Part shown: positions 11,043 to 22,499 of the stretch, in pieces
How positions within the stretch are numbered: position 1 is the stretch's first letter
How the letters are laid out: each line of letters opens with the position of its first letter
Origin: Ichthyophis bannanicus
Lineage: Eukaryota; Chordata; Amphibia; Gymnophiona; Ichthyophiidae
Assembly (NCBI GenBank): GCA_033557465.1
Contig: JAWIIG010000038.1
Coordinates: 496,001 to 560,000 of the forward strand
Length of the DNA: 64,000 bases
Reading direction: 5' to 3'
Program-made: the position numbers and the translations under genes
The notes under the pieces: model-generated
The model's database searches: none
Told to the model about the DNA's origin: nothing
The model's input: the letters and a program-made list of their open reading frames with translations, nothing else

Positions 11043-12497
11043 TTTTATTTATTTATATTTATTTTTATTTACGTACAAATTTGTATCCCACTGCTTCCAG
11101 TGATCAGTAGCGGTTGAAAACAAGGTAAGGCTGGTTGTACTGGCCAGTAATTAGGGGTAGGTACAATGCGATTAGTGAGGTGGGTAGCACACATAAGAAG
11201 GGTTACAGATTTACAGTTGATTGAGGTTAGGACTTTGCACAAGGTGCTTATATACATATTTACACTTTACACAAAGGTAGTTATAAACATATTTACACAA
11301 GCCAGTCTGCTAGGACTTCACATAGGATCTTTATAAACATATTTACACATGCCTGAATGAATTTCATGCGGTTAAATTGAAATGAGATTGGAAAAGGTGC
11401 GTTTTAAGTTTTTTCCTGAAGCCTTTTAGATCATAGATCGCACGCAGTTCACTTGGTAATCGGTTCCAGAGTGCTGGAGCTATAAAAGAGAAAGCCCTGT
11501 TACTAGTACCTGCATTAGCCTTTCTGAAGGACTTCGGGAGGCAGAGGGTATTTAGGTTTGTTGTTCTTCTGCTTCTGTTGTTGGGTAGATTGGATAGCAG
11601 GCTATTGAGATGTGAGGGCGCTACATTCTGGATGAGTTTGAATGTGGTGACTAATAATTTGTATTGAATGCGGGCCGAGATGGGGAGCCAATGTAGCTCA
11701 ATTAGGACTGGTGTAATGTGGTCAGATAGCCTTTTTTGCATAATGATTCTGGCAGCCACATTTTGAGCCATTTGCAGAATGTTTATGGTTTTTCTTGGTA
11801 GGCCTTGCAGTATGGCATTGCAATAGGCCAGGTGTGGAATGATGAGGGCTTGCGCGACAGATCTGAAGTCGGCATGATCGAGTATGCTACGTAGGGGCTG
11901 CAAGACTCTTAATTTGTGGAATATTGCTCGGTTTGTAATTCGAAGATGCTTGTCCATATTAAGGTTGCTGTCCAGCAACACTCCTAGGTATTTTATCTCT
12001 GTTTTGATGTTGTAATTGTGATTGTTCATGGTGATCGTTGCCAGGGGCACGAATCCCGGTTTCCTGGAGATACACATTGCTTCTGTTTTCTTGTGGTTAA
12101 TGGCCATATTATTGCGTTGAAGCCAGATTTGAAGCTCGAGTAAGCATTTCTCAAGGTTGCTGATGTTTGGGTTATTTGCATCTAGTTGCGTGTAAAGCAT
12201 TAGGTCGTCAGCGTAGATATGTTAGTTGATGTCGTGGTCCTGGAAAATCTTGCATACAGGTTGTAGGTATAGGTTGAAAAGGAGGGAGGAGAGGGCGGAG
12301 CCTTGTGGAATGCCTTGGGTTTGCGGGAAGGGGGTTGCTTTATCATTGTTGAACTGGACCTGCTGCATCCTGTTTGTTATGTAAGATGAGAACCATTTTA
12401 GCGGGGTTCCTGAAATGCCTATGGCCTCGAGTCGCTCTAGTAATGTGGGGTGATGCACTGAGTCGAAGGCTGCTGATATGTCTATGAATATGAGCAT
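11043..12497 (-). mobile_element. L2-type LINE inserted in the DIRS recombinase
   Basis: Two antisense frames (12497-12222 and 12200-11364) encode most of an L2-type reverse transcriptase. They include FIDISAAFDSVHHPTLLERL (palm motif A), KWFSSYITNR, QTQGIPQGSALSSLLFNLY (motif B), then after a stop at about 12219 MLYTQLDANN (just past the ADD), EIKYLGVLLD, LAYCNAILQGLPRK, NVAARIIMQK and ELHWLPISARIQYKLL, ending GFRKKLKTHLFQSHFN. The stop falls in the YADD neighbourhood (IYADD read as IYAD-DLML). The 3' end at 11043-11130 is TTTATTTA-rich. It shares about the same protein sequence as the copy at 38938-40830, so they belong to one family. Confidence 0.85.
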
Positions 12498-13110
12498 ATG
12501 AGCATATTAATGTTGTCAAACATTACCATTTGGATATCCACCTGTGGGTGGATATGGCCTTTGGCTCAAGGGTTTGTGAGCTGCTGTGTCTTCTTTCCGC
12601 CCAGTGGAGTCGTAGCTTTGGTACATCCCACTTGTCTGGACTGGTCTAGTAGGATGATATGGAAGGTGACATTTTACTTACCAGTTAATGTCCTTTCCTT
12701 GAGTCCTGCTAGACCAGTCTGAGCCTGCCCCTGGAAGCGCATTTACTCTGTTCTTCTGCTGCAGTACCCTTGGGTCTGCTATGATTTTTATACTTAGCTC
12801 TGCAGGTTCATCTTCTACTGACAGCCTTCTGTTTATGCCTTCCTGTGCATAGTTCTGTTTTTGTTGCCCATGGTTGAGATTGTGTGAGGCTTGCCATGTT
12901 CTCCCATTTGCTTTGGGACGGATACTGAAGAGACCTCTCATGGCAGAGGCGAATAGAGGCATGGGAGTGATGTCACTGAAACCTGGGCTTTTCATTGGTT
13001 CTTTGTCTTCACCAATCTGCTGATAGGGGAACAACTCACTTATATGGACTGGTCTAGCAGGATTCAAGGAAAGGACATTAACTGGTAAGTAAAATGTCAT
13101 TTGGTAAGCC
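12498..13110 (+). mobile_element. DIRS-B recombinase end and 3' terminal region
   Basis: Immediately after the L2 5' end, the plus strand reads VVKHYHLDIHLWVDMAFGSRV, the DIRS recombinase C-terminus with the catalytic Tyr in 'HYHLD'. This shows that the L2 split a once continuous gene. The non-coding terminus follows. It contains GACTGGTCTAGTAGGATGA...AATGTCCTTTCCTTGAGTCC near 12640-12710 and its inverted counterpart near 13048-13100 (GACTGGTCTAGCAGGATTC, AAGGAAAGGACATTAAC). This is the inverted/internal complementary repeat arrangement of DIRS ends. Confidence 0.7.
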
Positions 13111-14057
13111 CTCTGGGGACAGGAAGATGCCATCTGTACCTAAATGTAGCACACCTTAAGTTTACATTGAAATACATGAGCTAAATTTAAAAAGAAAAAA
13201 CCCTCGCTGCTGTAGAGGGAGTGAGTATCTGTGAGGGAAGAGAGCTTAATCTCCCCTGTATAGACAATACTTTTAAGTATTACCAAGATTCAAAATGAAG
13301 TTTATTTTTTAATTTGTCCCCTTGGTGGTGTTTTTTTTTAAATCTTTTAAATGGTGCATTAAATAAACCTATCAAGTTTAGTTTTCACCAATATAATCCT
13401 GAAACTCATAGGAAGTAAGCTTTGAAAATTATCTGAATTCAGAATGGCATTGTGTGGTATTTGCATTCATTTGGTGCCATGTGCAGGAAACCTGTTGAAT
13501 CATCCTCGTTTTGTGAAAGCAGCCGATGATTTGTGTGTTCTGCCTTTTGATTTATGTTCCAGAATATGCATATTGCATTTAGTATAATGTTTCGATGTGA
13601 CAGCTCCATTCAACCGCAGGCGTCTCTAATCTCGAGAGATTTGGCCTGCCATGCCTCCTCACAGGCTCATTTTTCACCAGCCCACAGGAAGGTGCTTATT
13701 ATTCAGTTCCTCTTATTGGGTGTTACATGCTTGCTGTGATTCAGGATTTTTTTTAGCACTCGTTCTTCACTAAGCCTCATAGCAGTATGATGCATGTGCC
13801 TTGAGGTTTTCCACTCCGTCACAAAGAAACGCAAGAGGTGTTAGTGGATCAGCCGAGCTTATTACAGGATCTGTGTTTTACAGATTGTGGAGCATGATGA
13901 TTTGGACATTGAAATTGACCTCTCCCAAAGTTTGGGAAGGCTGCAGAATGAAAATGTGTTTATCATAGTTCATGAATGGGGGAAGACTAGCTCAGTTGTC
14001 TACAATCTTGACCTTCTATATTTTCTTAGTGTCCTAGTGATAAAGTAATGCACTTAG
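13111..14057. other. Unassigned stretch
   Basis: No repeat family or gene recognised. A short open stretch after TTTTACAG at about 13878 reads IVEHDDLDIEIDLSQSLGRL, which looks protein-like, but no good splice donor follows it. I do not call it a gene. Confidence 0.4.
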
Positions 14058-14753
14058 GGGGATGTTTACTAAAGTACTTTAATTTTTTGGACTTAACAAC
14101 ATCTTCAGTACAAAAGTAAAGGCATGGTAAGTGCAAAGGCTGTCTGCTGACTTTTGGGGCCTGGTCGGCACACATTCACTGCATCTGCAAGTAGTGCAGA
14201 TGCACCTATGCTACAAAGGGGTACATTGAACTCTGGCCTCAACACTGCTCAGACTACCCCTTCCCCCCAAAAAAACAATCCAAACTTGTGGAAAAACACC
14301 CCTATCCCTCCAGTATATTCACCAAATCCCCAATCCAAGCTTCCTGCATCCAAATACTTCTACCTTCAAATCAGCCCCAGATTGCATATATCCCCCCCCC
14401 CCAAATCAACTCCTGACCCTCCCTCTTCCCTGGTACTTTCCCAGCCTTATCCCTGGTGGTATAGTGGCTGGGGCAAGAATGATTCTCCTCCCCTCCTACT
14501 GTTAGGGTTCAGAGTCACCGTTTTGAACCCAGGTGGCAACAAGGCAGGAGTGGAGGGGGAATCGCTGCTGTCTTAGCCACCCTTCCACCAGGGATAACTC
14601 TGTGTAAGTACCAGGAGGCACAGGGGGCATGGGGAGAAGGTTGGGAATTGATCTTGGGGGGAGTATGCAATTGGTAGGGGTATTTTGATTGGGGTGCTTT
14701 GATCGGGGAAGGAGCTTTGATCGGTAAGATGGTGTGTGCATCATGTGTACCAG

Positions 14754-15049
14754 CAGGGCCAGCTCAACCATTAAACAAAGCTATAGGTGGCTGCCTAGGG
14801 CCACAGTTTCTAAGGGGCCACAAAGAGCAGCAGCAGTCAAAACAAAATGATAGATCCTGAGAGCCACAGAGATTCGAAGAGCCATCAGCACATTTGTTTA
14901 CTTGCAGGGCACACACATCTATACAGAGCAGAATTTAATTTTTAAAAGTATGATGTCCAATTATGCATTTTTACAGGATTGTTGTAGGAAGGGTGGTGTT
15001 TGAATGGTCATGATTGCCTAGAGCACCCAGTTCCCTTGCACTGGCCCTG
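14754..15049. mobile_element. hAT-type MITE
   Basis: Starts CAGGGCCAGCTCAACCATTA and ends GCACTGGCCCTG, giving an inverted CAGGGCCAG terminus characteristic of hAT elements. Internal GCTGCCTAGGGCCACAG and AAAGAGCAGCAGCAG are shared with the shorter element at 45474-45651. The expected 8-bp target duplication is only partly visible (GTGTACCA against GTGTCCAC). Confidence 0.6.
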
Positions 15050-15171
15050 GGTGTCCACCTTAGGATTGGTGTATTGAGGTTTTAAAGTTTTCATTAGGCT
15101 GCAGCCTACCAACAGCTGATGGTAGCCTGAGTTCATTTAATGCCACCTCTCGAGGTGCCATAAAGTGCACT

Positions 15172-15276
15172 TATTTATTTATTTAAACAGTTTTTCTATA
15201 CTGCCCCGGTTTACATTTAAACAAACCAGTTACATAGAACAGTTTTACAAACCGAAATGGTTTAACTATGTACAGT
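15172..15276 (-). mobile_element. LINE/SINE 3' tail, antisense
   Basis: TTTATTTATTTAAACAG followed by TTTCTATACTGCCCCGG is the reverse complement of the 'gcggtatataaataaataa' tail seen on L2-type LINEs and SINEs here. Similar sequence may resume near 16705, after the LTR-like insert. Confidence 0.5.
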
Positions 15277-16702
15277 GTCACGCCCTTGCCCCTTACTTCC
15301 AGTATGGAGGGGCGTGGTTATCATAGAAAGTTTCACCTTTTAGCCTTTAACTGACTGGTTCCTTTGCCATGCCCTTTGGGAAAGGTAGTTCAGTCACAAT
15401 CCACTTGGCTTCAGGTAGAAAAAACACTTGTAGTTGGCTCGAATGATAAGGCAATGACAGAATTTATTGACTCAAACGCAAGGTTCACAAATACTACCCT
15501 TGGATACTTTCTCCAGGATTCTTCACAATACACATCAGGACATAAATAAACTCAAAGCAGACTTTCAGCTTATAGTGTTCTTCAACTCAAAGGAAAAACC
15601 TTTTAACAGTCAATGCTACCAGCTTGGCTAGCATTGCTGTTTAAAGCAAACAAAAACAGCATTTCTCAATGGCAGTTTTCTGTTCTCATAGTCCTAAACA
15701 CTTCCAGGCAGGTTTGTCTGCTTACAAACAAAGTAAAGCTTTTAACAGGACAAAAACTTCTCATAAGCAAATAATGCTCTATTCCATGCTTTAGGAATAT
15801 TCAAAAACAAAGCCAAAAACTTTCCTTCCTTTCACCATTAGCTCGGCTTCTTGCCGGTGCACTCCTCTGGATATCAAGTGTTTATCAAGCACAATCAGAG
15901 AGCTTCAGCTTGCTCTTGCTTTCTCAGCAAACGTATTTCTTCTTTAACACAGGACATGCACAAAACCATCTACAGACTTTCAAGGTTACCTGACTCTGAA
16001 GGTTTTCTCTTAAGGGTGGTTTTCTTTCAATCCCTCTGCAGTAAAGGATTGGCACAAGGAGCAATCCATGTATGAGTCTTCGTCATTCACAGCTAGGTCT
16101 GGTTCACCTAGTTGCATAGGTTCTACCTCTCCTTCCAGTTCACAGGGTTCAGCTGACTGCCTTCCGTTAGAGCTGAGAGTATCCCTTGCAACTCTGCACT
16201 GCTCTGTATTAGACACACTTTCAAGGCTCATACCTGGGCCTGGGCTTGTAGCAGCTTTTCCTCCCTCATGCTCTGGCCACCATTCTCCTGTGCTTCCTCG
16301 TCCTGTCCTCCAGCTTGTGTTTCTGCTTGGGTCTCTCCCTGAGACTGAGACTCTCTCTGGGACTCTCCTCCTCCTCTCCCCTGCTTCTTTCTCTATCCTA
16401 GACCTAAATCCCCAAGGCTGCAGCCCCACCTCTTCTCCTCTCAGGTGACGGAGATCAGCTTGCCTCCTGGCAGCTGGGTAATTAGGGAACTCAGTGACGT
16501 AAGGGTCCTTTACCCTGGGTCTGTATTCCCTCTCCTTTTCTCCACTAGGGGAACTCTGAAACCTATCCCATCTGGGAATTTCGTACTTTCTAGGTGTGAT
16601 TGGGGTTTTGTTTCTCTGACCTTGCAAAAGAGGTCCTTTTATAAGGGTGAATTCCTTTCCTTTATCCCTTTCTCCTCTGTCATGATGAGCTTCCTTATCA
16701 CA
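15277..16702 (-). mobile_element. LTR-like insert (TGTGAT...), antisense
   Basis: The segment starts TGTCACGCCCTTGCC and ends CTTATCACA. On the minus strand it therefore begins TGTGATAAGG and ends ...CA, with a polyadenylation-like AATAAATTC near 15460. Segments at 30421-30850 and 55830-56590 also end TCACA with similar CT-rich content, suggesting one family of solo-LTR-like repeats. A long antisense reading frame at 16741-16010 overlaps it but shows no known motif. No target duplication could be fixed, so the call is tentative. Confidence 0.35.
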
Positions 16703-17099
16703 ATAGTTAAATGAGAACGTAAAACATAAGTATAAATACAATAAACTATATACAAAATGAGTTTCTGGATCATGAGATTAAACGGCACTTATGCTATTGG
16801 CAGTGTGCATGCCCTGCTCCTTCCCCAAATTATGTTAAGCAGTTGGCATAGAATTTTTCCCTTACAGTAGCTGTTAGCACAGGCCCATATTAACAGCATG
16901 CTCTAACACCCATGCTTATTGCTTAGTGCACTTTAGTAAACATATTCCATAGTCATGCTGAATCTTTTAAAGTACAGTTTTGGGTGGTTTTCTCTCAGAG
17001 CATTAATTGTAGTAACAGTCCTAAAATGCTCTGTATGTATAAAATAGATTGTCTAAATGAGGTTCCATATCATCCCTCTAGTCCATTCCAGATGCATGG

Positions 17100-18044
17100 G
17101 TTGTGCCCACCAACCAGCAGGAGGTGGAGATTGAGCGTGAAAGCTTTGTGATGCCATCCTATAAGGGCTCAGTGCATCAGAAGCTTGGCCAGTATTGCTC
17201 ATTCTCCAGCAGGTGGTTAGTCTTCTGTGCATCTGGACTGCACTTCACAATGCCCTTCCTCAGTATAATCCCACCTTGGGAATCTTCTCAGTTATGTCTT
17301 TACTTTCTTAAATTAAAGCCCCTTGGTTGTCTTTTGTTGTGCACCCTGTCTGTCTTGATTAGACTTGAAACTGCATGGAGTGGGGACTATCCATTACGGG
17401 GCAATTTAACAAAAGGACACCTATGTAAAGTCAAAAAGATGCCTATTTTATAAAGGCAACATATGCTCCTATTTGCCTTTATAAAATAGCCCCCCCAGAA
17501 TCAGCTTCAGTGGCACACAGATTCTGCCATACAAATATATACCTGCTCCTAAGAATGTGTAATATGGGTGTGTATTTTATAAAATATATCTATATATTGA
17601 CTCTCTGTTAACCGGTTAGCATCGGGGCATTCCAGGGGCAGACCTGGCGTGGCATCCAGCGATAACTGGGCAACAGCGATATTGAGCCACTGCCTGGTTA
17701 TCACTGAGAAGTGAAAGTCAGGCGCAGAATATCTACATTGCCTGCTTAGCTTCACAGCAATCGTGGCAACCCAGATATTCACTGCTGGATCTCAAATATG
17801 GCCCCGGCATTGGATATCCAGGTTTCATGTTCAGCAGTGGCAGCTCACCACTTTAGCAGTGCTAGCCACTGCTGCTGAATATCGGTCCCCTTGTCCTTTT
17901 GTTGAAAGCATGTAGGCTCAAATGTCTTTGCAGTTGGTACATTCATTATCGGAGCTACACTCCATGAGAGCTTTATGCTTTCAAGATGAAAGCCTGTTAG
18001 TGGTTTCCTCTCTTCAGAGTACAAAGAAGTCTTCTACACGATGT
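17100..18044. other. Unassigned repeats
   Basis: Contains a CCACCAACCAGCAGGAGGTGGAG segment (imperfect inverted motif) and, at 17400-17580, TGCCTATTTTATAAAGGCAA and TTTATAAAATA words shared with 4240-4560. No coding sequence is recognised. Confidence 0.4.
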
Positions 18045-18619
18045 AGAGCTTGATCCATTTTGGGTTCCCTTTAGTGGAAGTCTTTATTCTCCAGGAACAA
18101 GCAGGAAGTCAGTCCTCACATATGGGTGATGTCGGTGCCAACAGAGCCCGCGCGGAACATGTTCCAAAAGCTTTCTTTGAAAGCTGGGGAAATGCTACCA
18201 CACATGCATGGTTCCCTTCCCGCTCAAGGCTGCCATCTTGCTCACTCTCCTTTTTTTCCATGGGGCCCAATGGACGTCTGTCCTGTTTCCCCAGAAAACT
18301 CCTTGCTAATTATCCTCAAAATAGTTAGTTTCCCGTTTTGTGTACCGCTCCTCTTCCCACCTTGAGCTGGCGCCATCCTCAGTGCTGTTCTCGGCTCCTT
18401 TTGTCTTTTTTGATCGAGGCTCGCCTCGGCTGGCATTTGCACTTTTTTTAGCCTGGTGGTCGTCGACCCCAGCTGGGTGTTCCCCACCATGTCCCCCGGT
18501 GGGTTCAAAAAATGTGACTGCTGCAGTCAAACAATGTCAGTGACCGACTCCAATGATGCTGCCCACACTGCCTGGGACCGGACCATGACAGCACTTCCAG
18601 CGACCTGTGCCAAGCCATA

Positions 18620-19830
18620 ATGCCTAAAACCAATAAAAAGAGGTCGGAGTTGCAAGAAAAACTGTTCTCCAGGTCCGACTTGGCACTAGCCTCCCTAGTG
18701 CCGAGCTCCAAGCCCAGCACTTCCCGTGAGGCCCGAGTATCCTTGGAATCCCACGGCGGCAGCTCCTCTTCCGAGAGAAAGAAGAAAAAAATCCTCAAAG
18801 TCCTCCAAGGATGTGCTGGAGAAACCTGGCAAAACCGCCTGGAGGGGACTAGGGTGGCTCTGAGAAGCGCCCTACCAAGGTCCTCAAGAAGGATTCCTCA
18901 ACTGGTGGAGACCGTATGAGGTTCCTTGAGAGTGTAGTCCTCGTTGAGGACGCACTCGCAAGAGTGCCGGCACTGGGCCCGAGGTCCTTGGTGCCCATGC
19001 CAAAAGCTGTGGAGCCTTCTGGCTTGGAAACCAGAATAGCGACCTTGGAGCAGAACATCACTGCTATCCTGGCCCTGCAGCAGGCAATGATGGCTGGTTC
19101 GTCTGCCCCAATGACTGGGCCCCCGAATGTGGGGTGTCCCCTGGTCATCGAGTGAAGCTCCGAACACCATCATCCTCTGGTAAGTCCTCGGTGCCGGTTG
19201 AGGTTGAGGTCCCATTCCTCGGGCATCTGACCCTCCCCGGCTAGTTTCCACGACTCAGACCACAGGTCCTTCGGAGTCCGCCAGCCACTCGGCCTCAGCC
19301 TTGACGTTAAGAGTCGCAGGGCCTCGAACTTGTCGTCACTGTTCGATTCTGAATTGAAGACCGATGATGAGACCAAGCGGCACGGAGATATTCCCTCAGA
19401 CCAGTTGCACCTGGCGCTCCGGCACCATTCTCCGCCGGAAGATGTGGCCTTCCACAACTTTGTCAAGGATATGGCCAGGGCCTTCGAAGCACACTGAGGT
19501 GGAGGAAGATCTGCACACCGATGAAGATAAAAGATTCTCCAGTATGAGTCTCCACTCAAGGAGACTCTCACAGTGCCTGTGCAGCCAGGCCAGTGCCTCA
19601 ACACCATCTACTGCATCTGGAAGGGCTCCGGGTTCCACAAGCCCCAACTCCCGCATAACTCCATGGTCATCGAGTCGACCATGCAGAAACTTAAGAGCCA
19701 GAAGACCCACTCTTCGGTCCCTCCTGGGAGGGACGCTAGAGCCCTCGACACCCTCGGGCACAAGTGTTACCAGGGCTCCATGCTGGGTTGTTGGATTGAA
19801 GCCTATGAATTGATTTGTACCTAAAGGCCC
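18620..19830 (+). pseudogene. DIRS family A Gag, broken
   Basis: The first frame (from 18620) starts with a basic, Ser-rich leader: MPKTNKKRSELQEKLF and SSSSERKKKK. A later frame at 19573-19824 carries LPHNSMVIESTMQKLKSQKTHSS and PPGRDARALDTLGHKCYQGSML, the conserved C-terminal part of the DIRS Gag. The two are separated by several frameshifts, and a middle frame (19364-19813) is a mixture. The product is non-functional. Confidence 0.6.
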
Positions 19831-20433
19831 TAATCCAAGAGTTGTCTGTGTTTTCAGCGAGGCTGACTGGGGAAACCCCTTCAGTGGTTCCAATTCCTGA
19901 CCAATTCCTGTTCTAAGTTCCTCTCCTGGGCAGCCTATGATGGCTTTGAGTTAGCGGCTTGGGGAGCAGCGGCTGGCATCAGTGCCCGACACTAAGCCTG
20001 GCTGCAGTTCTCGGACCTCGAGCAATGGGTCCAAGACAAGATGCTCAACGTCCCCTGCACTGGGGAGAACCTATTTGGCAAACCTATAGCTGATAAGGCA
20101 ATCGAGATCGAGGCCGACGTGGTGACTTGACAGAGGCTCTCCAAGAAGACCGCATCCTTTCCCCATAAGAAACCATCGGGGAAAAGACCCCTGTTCCGAA
20201 AGAAAAAGGGGCCCTTTCAGCAGAATCACCACTACCAGCCCTTCTCAGGCCAGCAACAGGGTTCTCACCATAAAAGACAAAGCCATGGGGCTCAGAAGTT
20301 GAAAGCACAAAAGCCCCAGGCCCCAGCTCCTGCCCAGCCTTGAGGGAGCTTTTGACTCCTGGGGCAGGGCCTCCCTTCCCCCGGGAGACCTTCACGAGCC
20401 TACAGGGGGCCGCCTGGCACTCTTAACCCATAA

Positions 20434-20700
20434 GTGGGCTGGGGTCACCTCGGACCAGTGGGTACTGCAGGTGGTAAGGGAAGGATACATCCTCCACCTA
20501 CAGCAGGTACCACTCAGGTTCTTTCCAGGAGAGCCGGTGCAGAAATTGCAGGTCTGCTCAGGGACAATGCAGTAGAGCCTGTACTCAAATACATATGGGG
20601 AGAAGGCTTCTACTCCAGATACTTTGTTGTCCCAAAGAGAACTGGGGGTCTCAGGCCCATTTTAGACCTTAAAAACTTAAGTTTCTGGTGAGGGAGAAGT
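20434..20700 (+). pseudogene. DIRS reverse transcriptase N-terminal stub
   Basis: The frame reads LLRDNAVEPVLKYIWGEGFYSRYF, then VVPKRTGGLRPILDLKNLS, the finger domain of DIRS reverse transcriptases. A stop follows. The equivalent frame in the copy at 50860 continues to SLDLKDAY and a PDD core. Here the next DIRS sequence (KEILLASQKPSTRWS at about 20800) already belongs to the recombinase N-terminus, so the catalytic palm has been deleted. Confidence 0.75.
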
Positions 20701-20920
20701 TGAAGGTGCTCTCTCTTGGAACGCTGCTGCCTTACCTCCACCAGGAAGATTGACTGTGGCTGCTGAAAGAGTAATATTGGCCCCTTTCAATCTTCTAGAA
20801 GAAGTCAAGGAAATCCTATTGGCCTCCCAAAAACCCTCCACCAGATGGTCTTAGGCCTTTAAGTGGAGAAGGTTCTCTGTCTGGTGTGCGGAAAGGGAGG
20901 AGAATCCCTTCTCCTGCCAT

Positions 20921-21814
20921 GTGCAACTAGTACTTCAGTACCTACTGCACCTGTCACACACTGGACTAAAATCTAACTTGGTGAGGGTGCATCTGAGCGC
21001 CATAGCCGTTCACTTCCACCTGATCGCGGGAAAACCCCTCTCAAGCCAATCCCTGGTTACCAGATTCCTCTGGGGCCTCCTGTTATCCAAGCCCCTTCTC
21101 CGCCCTCTAGTGGCAGAGTGGAGCCTCAACATGGTGCTCTCTCAGCTCCTCAAACCGCTGTTCGAGCCCCTGGCCACTTGCTATTTGCGGTACCTGTCTT
21201 GGAAAATGGCCTTACTGGTGTCCCTTACGTCTGCTCAAAGAGTGAGCGATCTCCAGGCCCTGGGGGCAGATCCACCATATATAAGGTTCTACAAGAACAT
21301 GGTAGTGCTTTGCACGCATCCCAAATTCCTCCCAAAGTTGATGTCTCCTTTCCTCCTCAATCAAGAAGTGGTCCTCCCCACCTTCTTTCCGTGGCCTCAT
21401 GCTAGGAGGGAGGAACTAGTACTTCATATACTGGATTGCAAACTGGCCTTGTCCTACTACTTACAGTGGACTCAGGCCCGTCTCAGAGCTTCTCAGCTTT
21501 TCGTGTCTTTTGACCCCAGCAGACTGAGGTTCCAACCCGTGACTAAGCAAACTCTGTCCACTTGGGTGGCTGACTATATTGCCCTCACTTATGAGCGAGC
21601 TGGTCTCTCCCTTGGGCACCGTATCACAGCGCATCGCATGAGAGCAGTGGCCACGTCAGTGGTCAACCTCCGCTCAGTGCCAGTGATGGAGATCTGCAAG
21701 GCTGCCACATGGTCTTCAATTCATACATTCAAAGCTCATTACTGTGTGGAGAGCGAGTCCTGCAGGAACAGTGCCTTTGACCAGGCAGTACTCCGTAATA
21801 TTCTTGTGGTTTAG
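20921..21814 (+). CDS. DIRS tyrosine recombinase, catalytic residues intact
   Basis: An uninterrupted frame of 297 residues covers most of a DIRS tyrosine recombinase, the enzyme that integrates the circular DNA copy. The catalytic set is visible: Arg107 in TSAQRVSDL, the H-x-x-R pair His238/Arg241 in TAHRMRAVATS, and the nucleophile Tyr274 in FKAHYCVE. Upstream N-terminal sequence (KEILLASQKPSTRWS, 20790-20920) is interrupted by a stop, so the true start is lost and this Met is arbitrary. The neighbouring Gag and RT are broken. The frame is conserved better than the rest of the element, but whether any protein is made cannot be told from sequence. Confidence 0.8.
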   Translation: MQLVLQYLLHLSHTGLKSNLVRVHLSAIAVHFHLIAGKPLSSQSLVTRFLWGLLLSKPLLRPLVAEWSLNMVLSQLLKPLFEPLATCYLRYLSWKMALLVSLTSAQRVSDLQALGADPPYIRFYKNMVVLCTHPKFLPKLMSPFLLNQEVVLPTFFPWPHARREELVLHILDCKLALSYYLQWTQARLRASQLFVSFDPSRLRFQPVTKQTLSTWVADYIALTYERAGLSLGHRITAHRMRAVATSVVNLRSVPVMEICKAATWSSIHTFKAHYCVESESCRNSAFDQAVLRNILVV

Positions 21815-22499
21815 GCAGCTCCTGCTCTCCGACTCTCCTGTGCTCAGGCTACCGTAGTGATAGTGTCGCTAGACGCTAGGGTCTTGCAGAGTCTCTCAGT
21901 AGGGACTTACCTTCTGCAACTCACAGCTACCTGATTGGTTGCCATTGGTGCTGTCATGGATCGGTTCTCGGCAGCCAGGAGCTAGGGAGTCCCATATGTG
22001 AGGATTGACTTCCTTCTTGTTCCTGGAGAAAGCGTAGTTACTCTTCTGTAACAGATGTTCTCCAGGGACAGCAGCAATCAGTCCTCACAACCCTCCCTCC
22101 TCCCCTGGGAGTTGCCTCTCTAAATTGTTTTAGTTTTTATTGCCATCCTAGCTATGTCATCTGACTGAGCAAGGTGGCACCCTTGGACGGGAAGAAGACC
22201 ATGCTTGCGTGATAGCATGTCTCAAAGACTTTTTTTCAAAGTTGGGGAAATTCTCCGTGCGATGTCACCTATATGTGAGGATTGATTCCTGCTGTCCCTG
22301 GAGAACGCCTGTTACAGGTGAGTAACTATGCTTTCTCTAAGCTAAAGCTAATAGTGAATGTAAAGGACTTTTGGAAAAAGTTAAAGGCCTGATTATTTAC
22401 CAGCTGCTTCTCTATTTGAAAAGTCACTTGTTTGGCTCTGTTGACACAGTTTAAAGCAATGTGCTGAAAAGAATATGTGTACTTTGTAGTACATAAGAT

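Larger units (their letters stand above)
5260..13110 (+). mobile_element. DIRS-like retrotransposon, family B copy 1
   Basis: Broken but collinear pieces of a DIRS element run on the plus strand: Gag-like ORF (5779-6522), reverse transcriptase with HPYLDD (7090-7680), RNase H region, 'DLMATH' block (near 9815), tyrosine recombinase (10400-11035 and 12498-12560), and a 3' terminal region with an inverted pair (12570-13110). DIRS elements use a tyrosine recombinase instead of an integrase and lack LTRs. Two antisense L2 LINEs are inserted (about 8270-9605 and 11043-12497). The 5' boundary is not resolved; 5260 is an estimate from where Gag-side sequence starts. Many stops and frameshifts show that it is inactive. 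Confidence 0.8.
14058..16945. mobile_element. Possible MITE with inserts, TIR ATGTTTACTAAAGT
   Basis: GGGATGTTTACTAAAGTACTTT at 14058-14080 is matched in inverted form by GCACTTTAGTAAACATATTCC at about 16927-16947. Between them lie a hAT MITE, a LINE tail and an LTR-like piece, so the two ends may be the termini of one element filled by later insertions. The pairing is short and could be two independent copies. Confidence 0.3.
18045..22335 (+). mobile_element. DIRS-like retrotransposon, family A copy 1
   Basis: The left terminus at 18091-18140 (CTCCAGGAACAAGCAGGA, CCTCACATATGGGTGATG) is matched in inverted form twice at the right end, at 22005-22060 and 22255-22310. This is the usual inverted terminal plus internal complementary arrangement of DIRS elements. 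Inside, in order, are a broken Gag (18620-19830), the first part of a reverse transcriptase (20434-20700), and a complete-looking tyrosine recombinase (20921-21814). The RT palm, YLDD and RNase H are missing: sequence passes from the RT fingers to the recombinase N-terminus within about 100 bp, so this is an internal deletion derivative. Confidence 0.85.

Noticed and set aside
13878..13990. Possible exon IVEHDDLDIEIDLSQSLGRL after TTTTACAG
   Set aside because: Looks protein-like, but no convincing donor follows and the upstream frame is closed; too short to support.
16010..16741. 243-residue antisense ORF as a gene
   Set aside because: It overlaps an LTR-like repeat, has no family motif, and its Arg/Glu/Gly-rich composition fits low-complexity repeat sequence. 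It could still be a retroelement Gag-like remnant.
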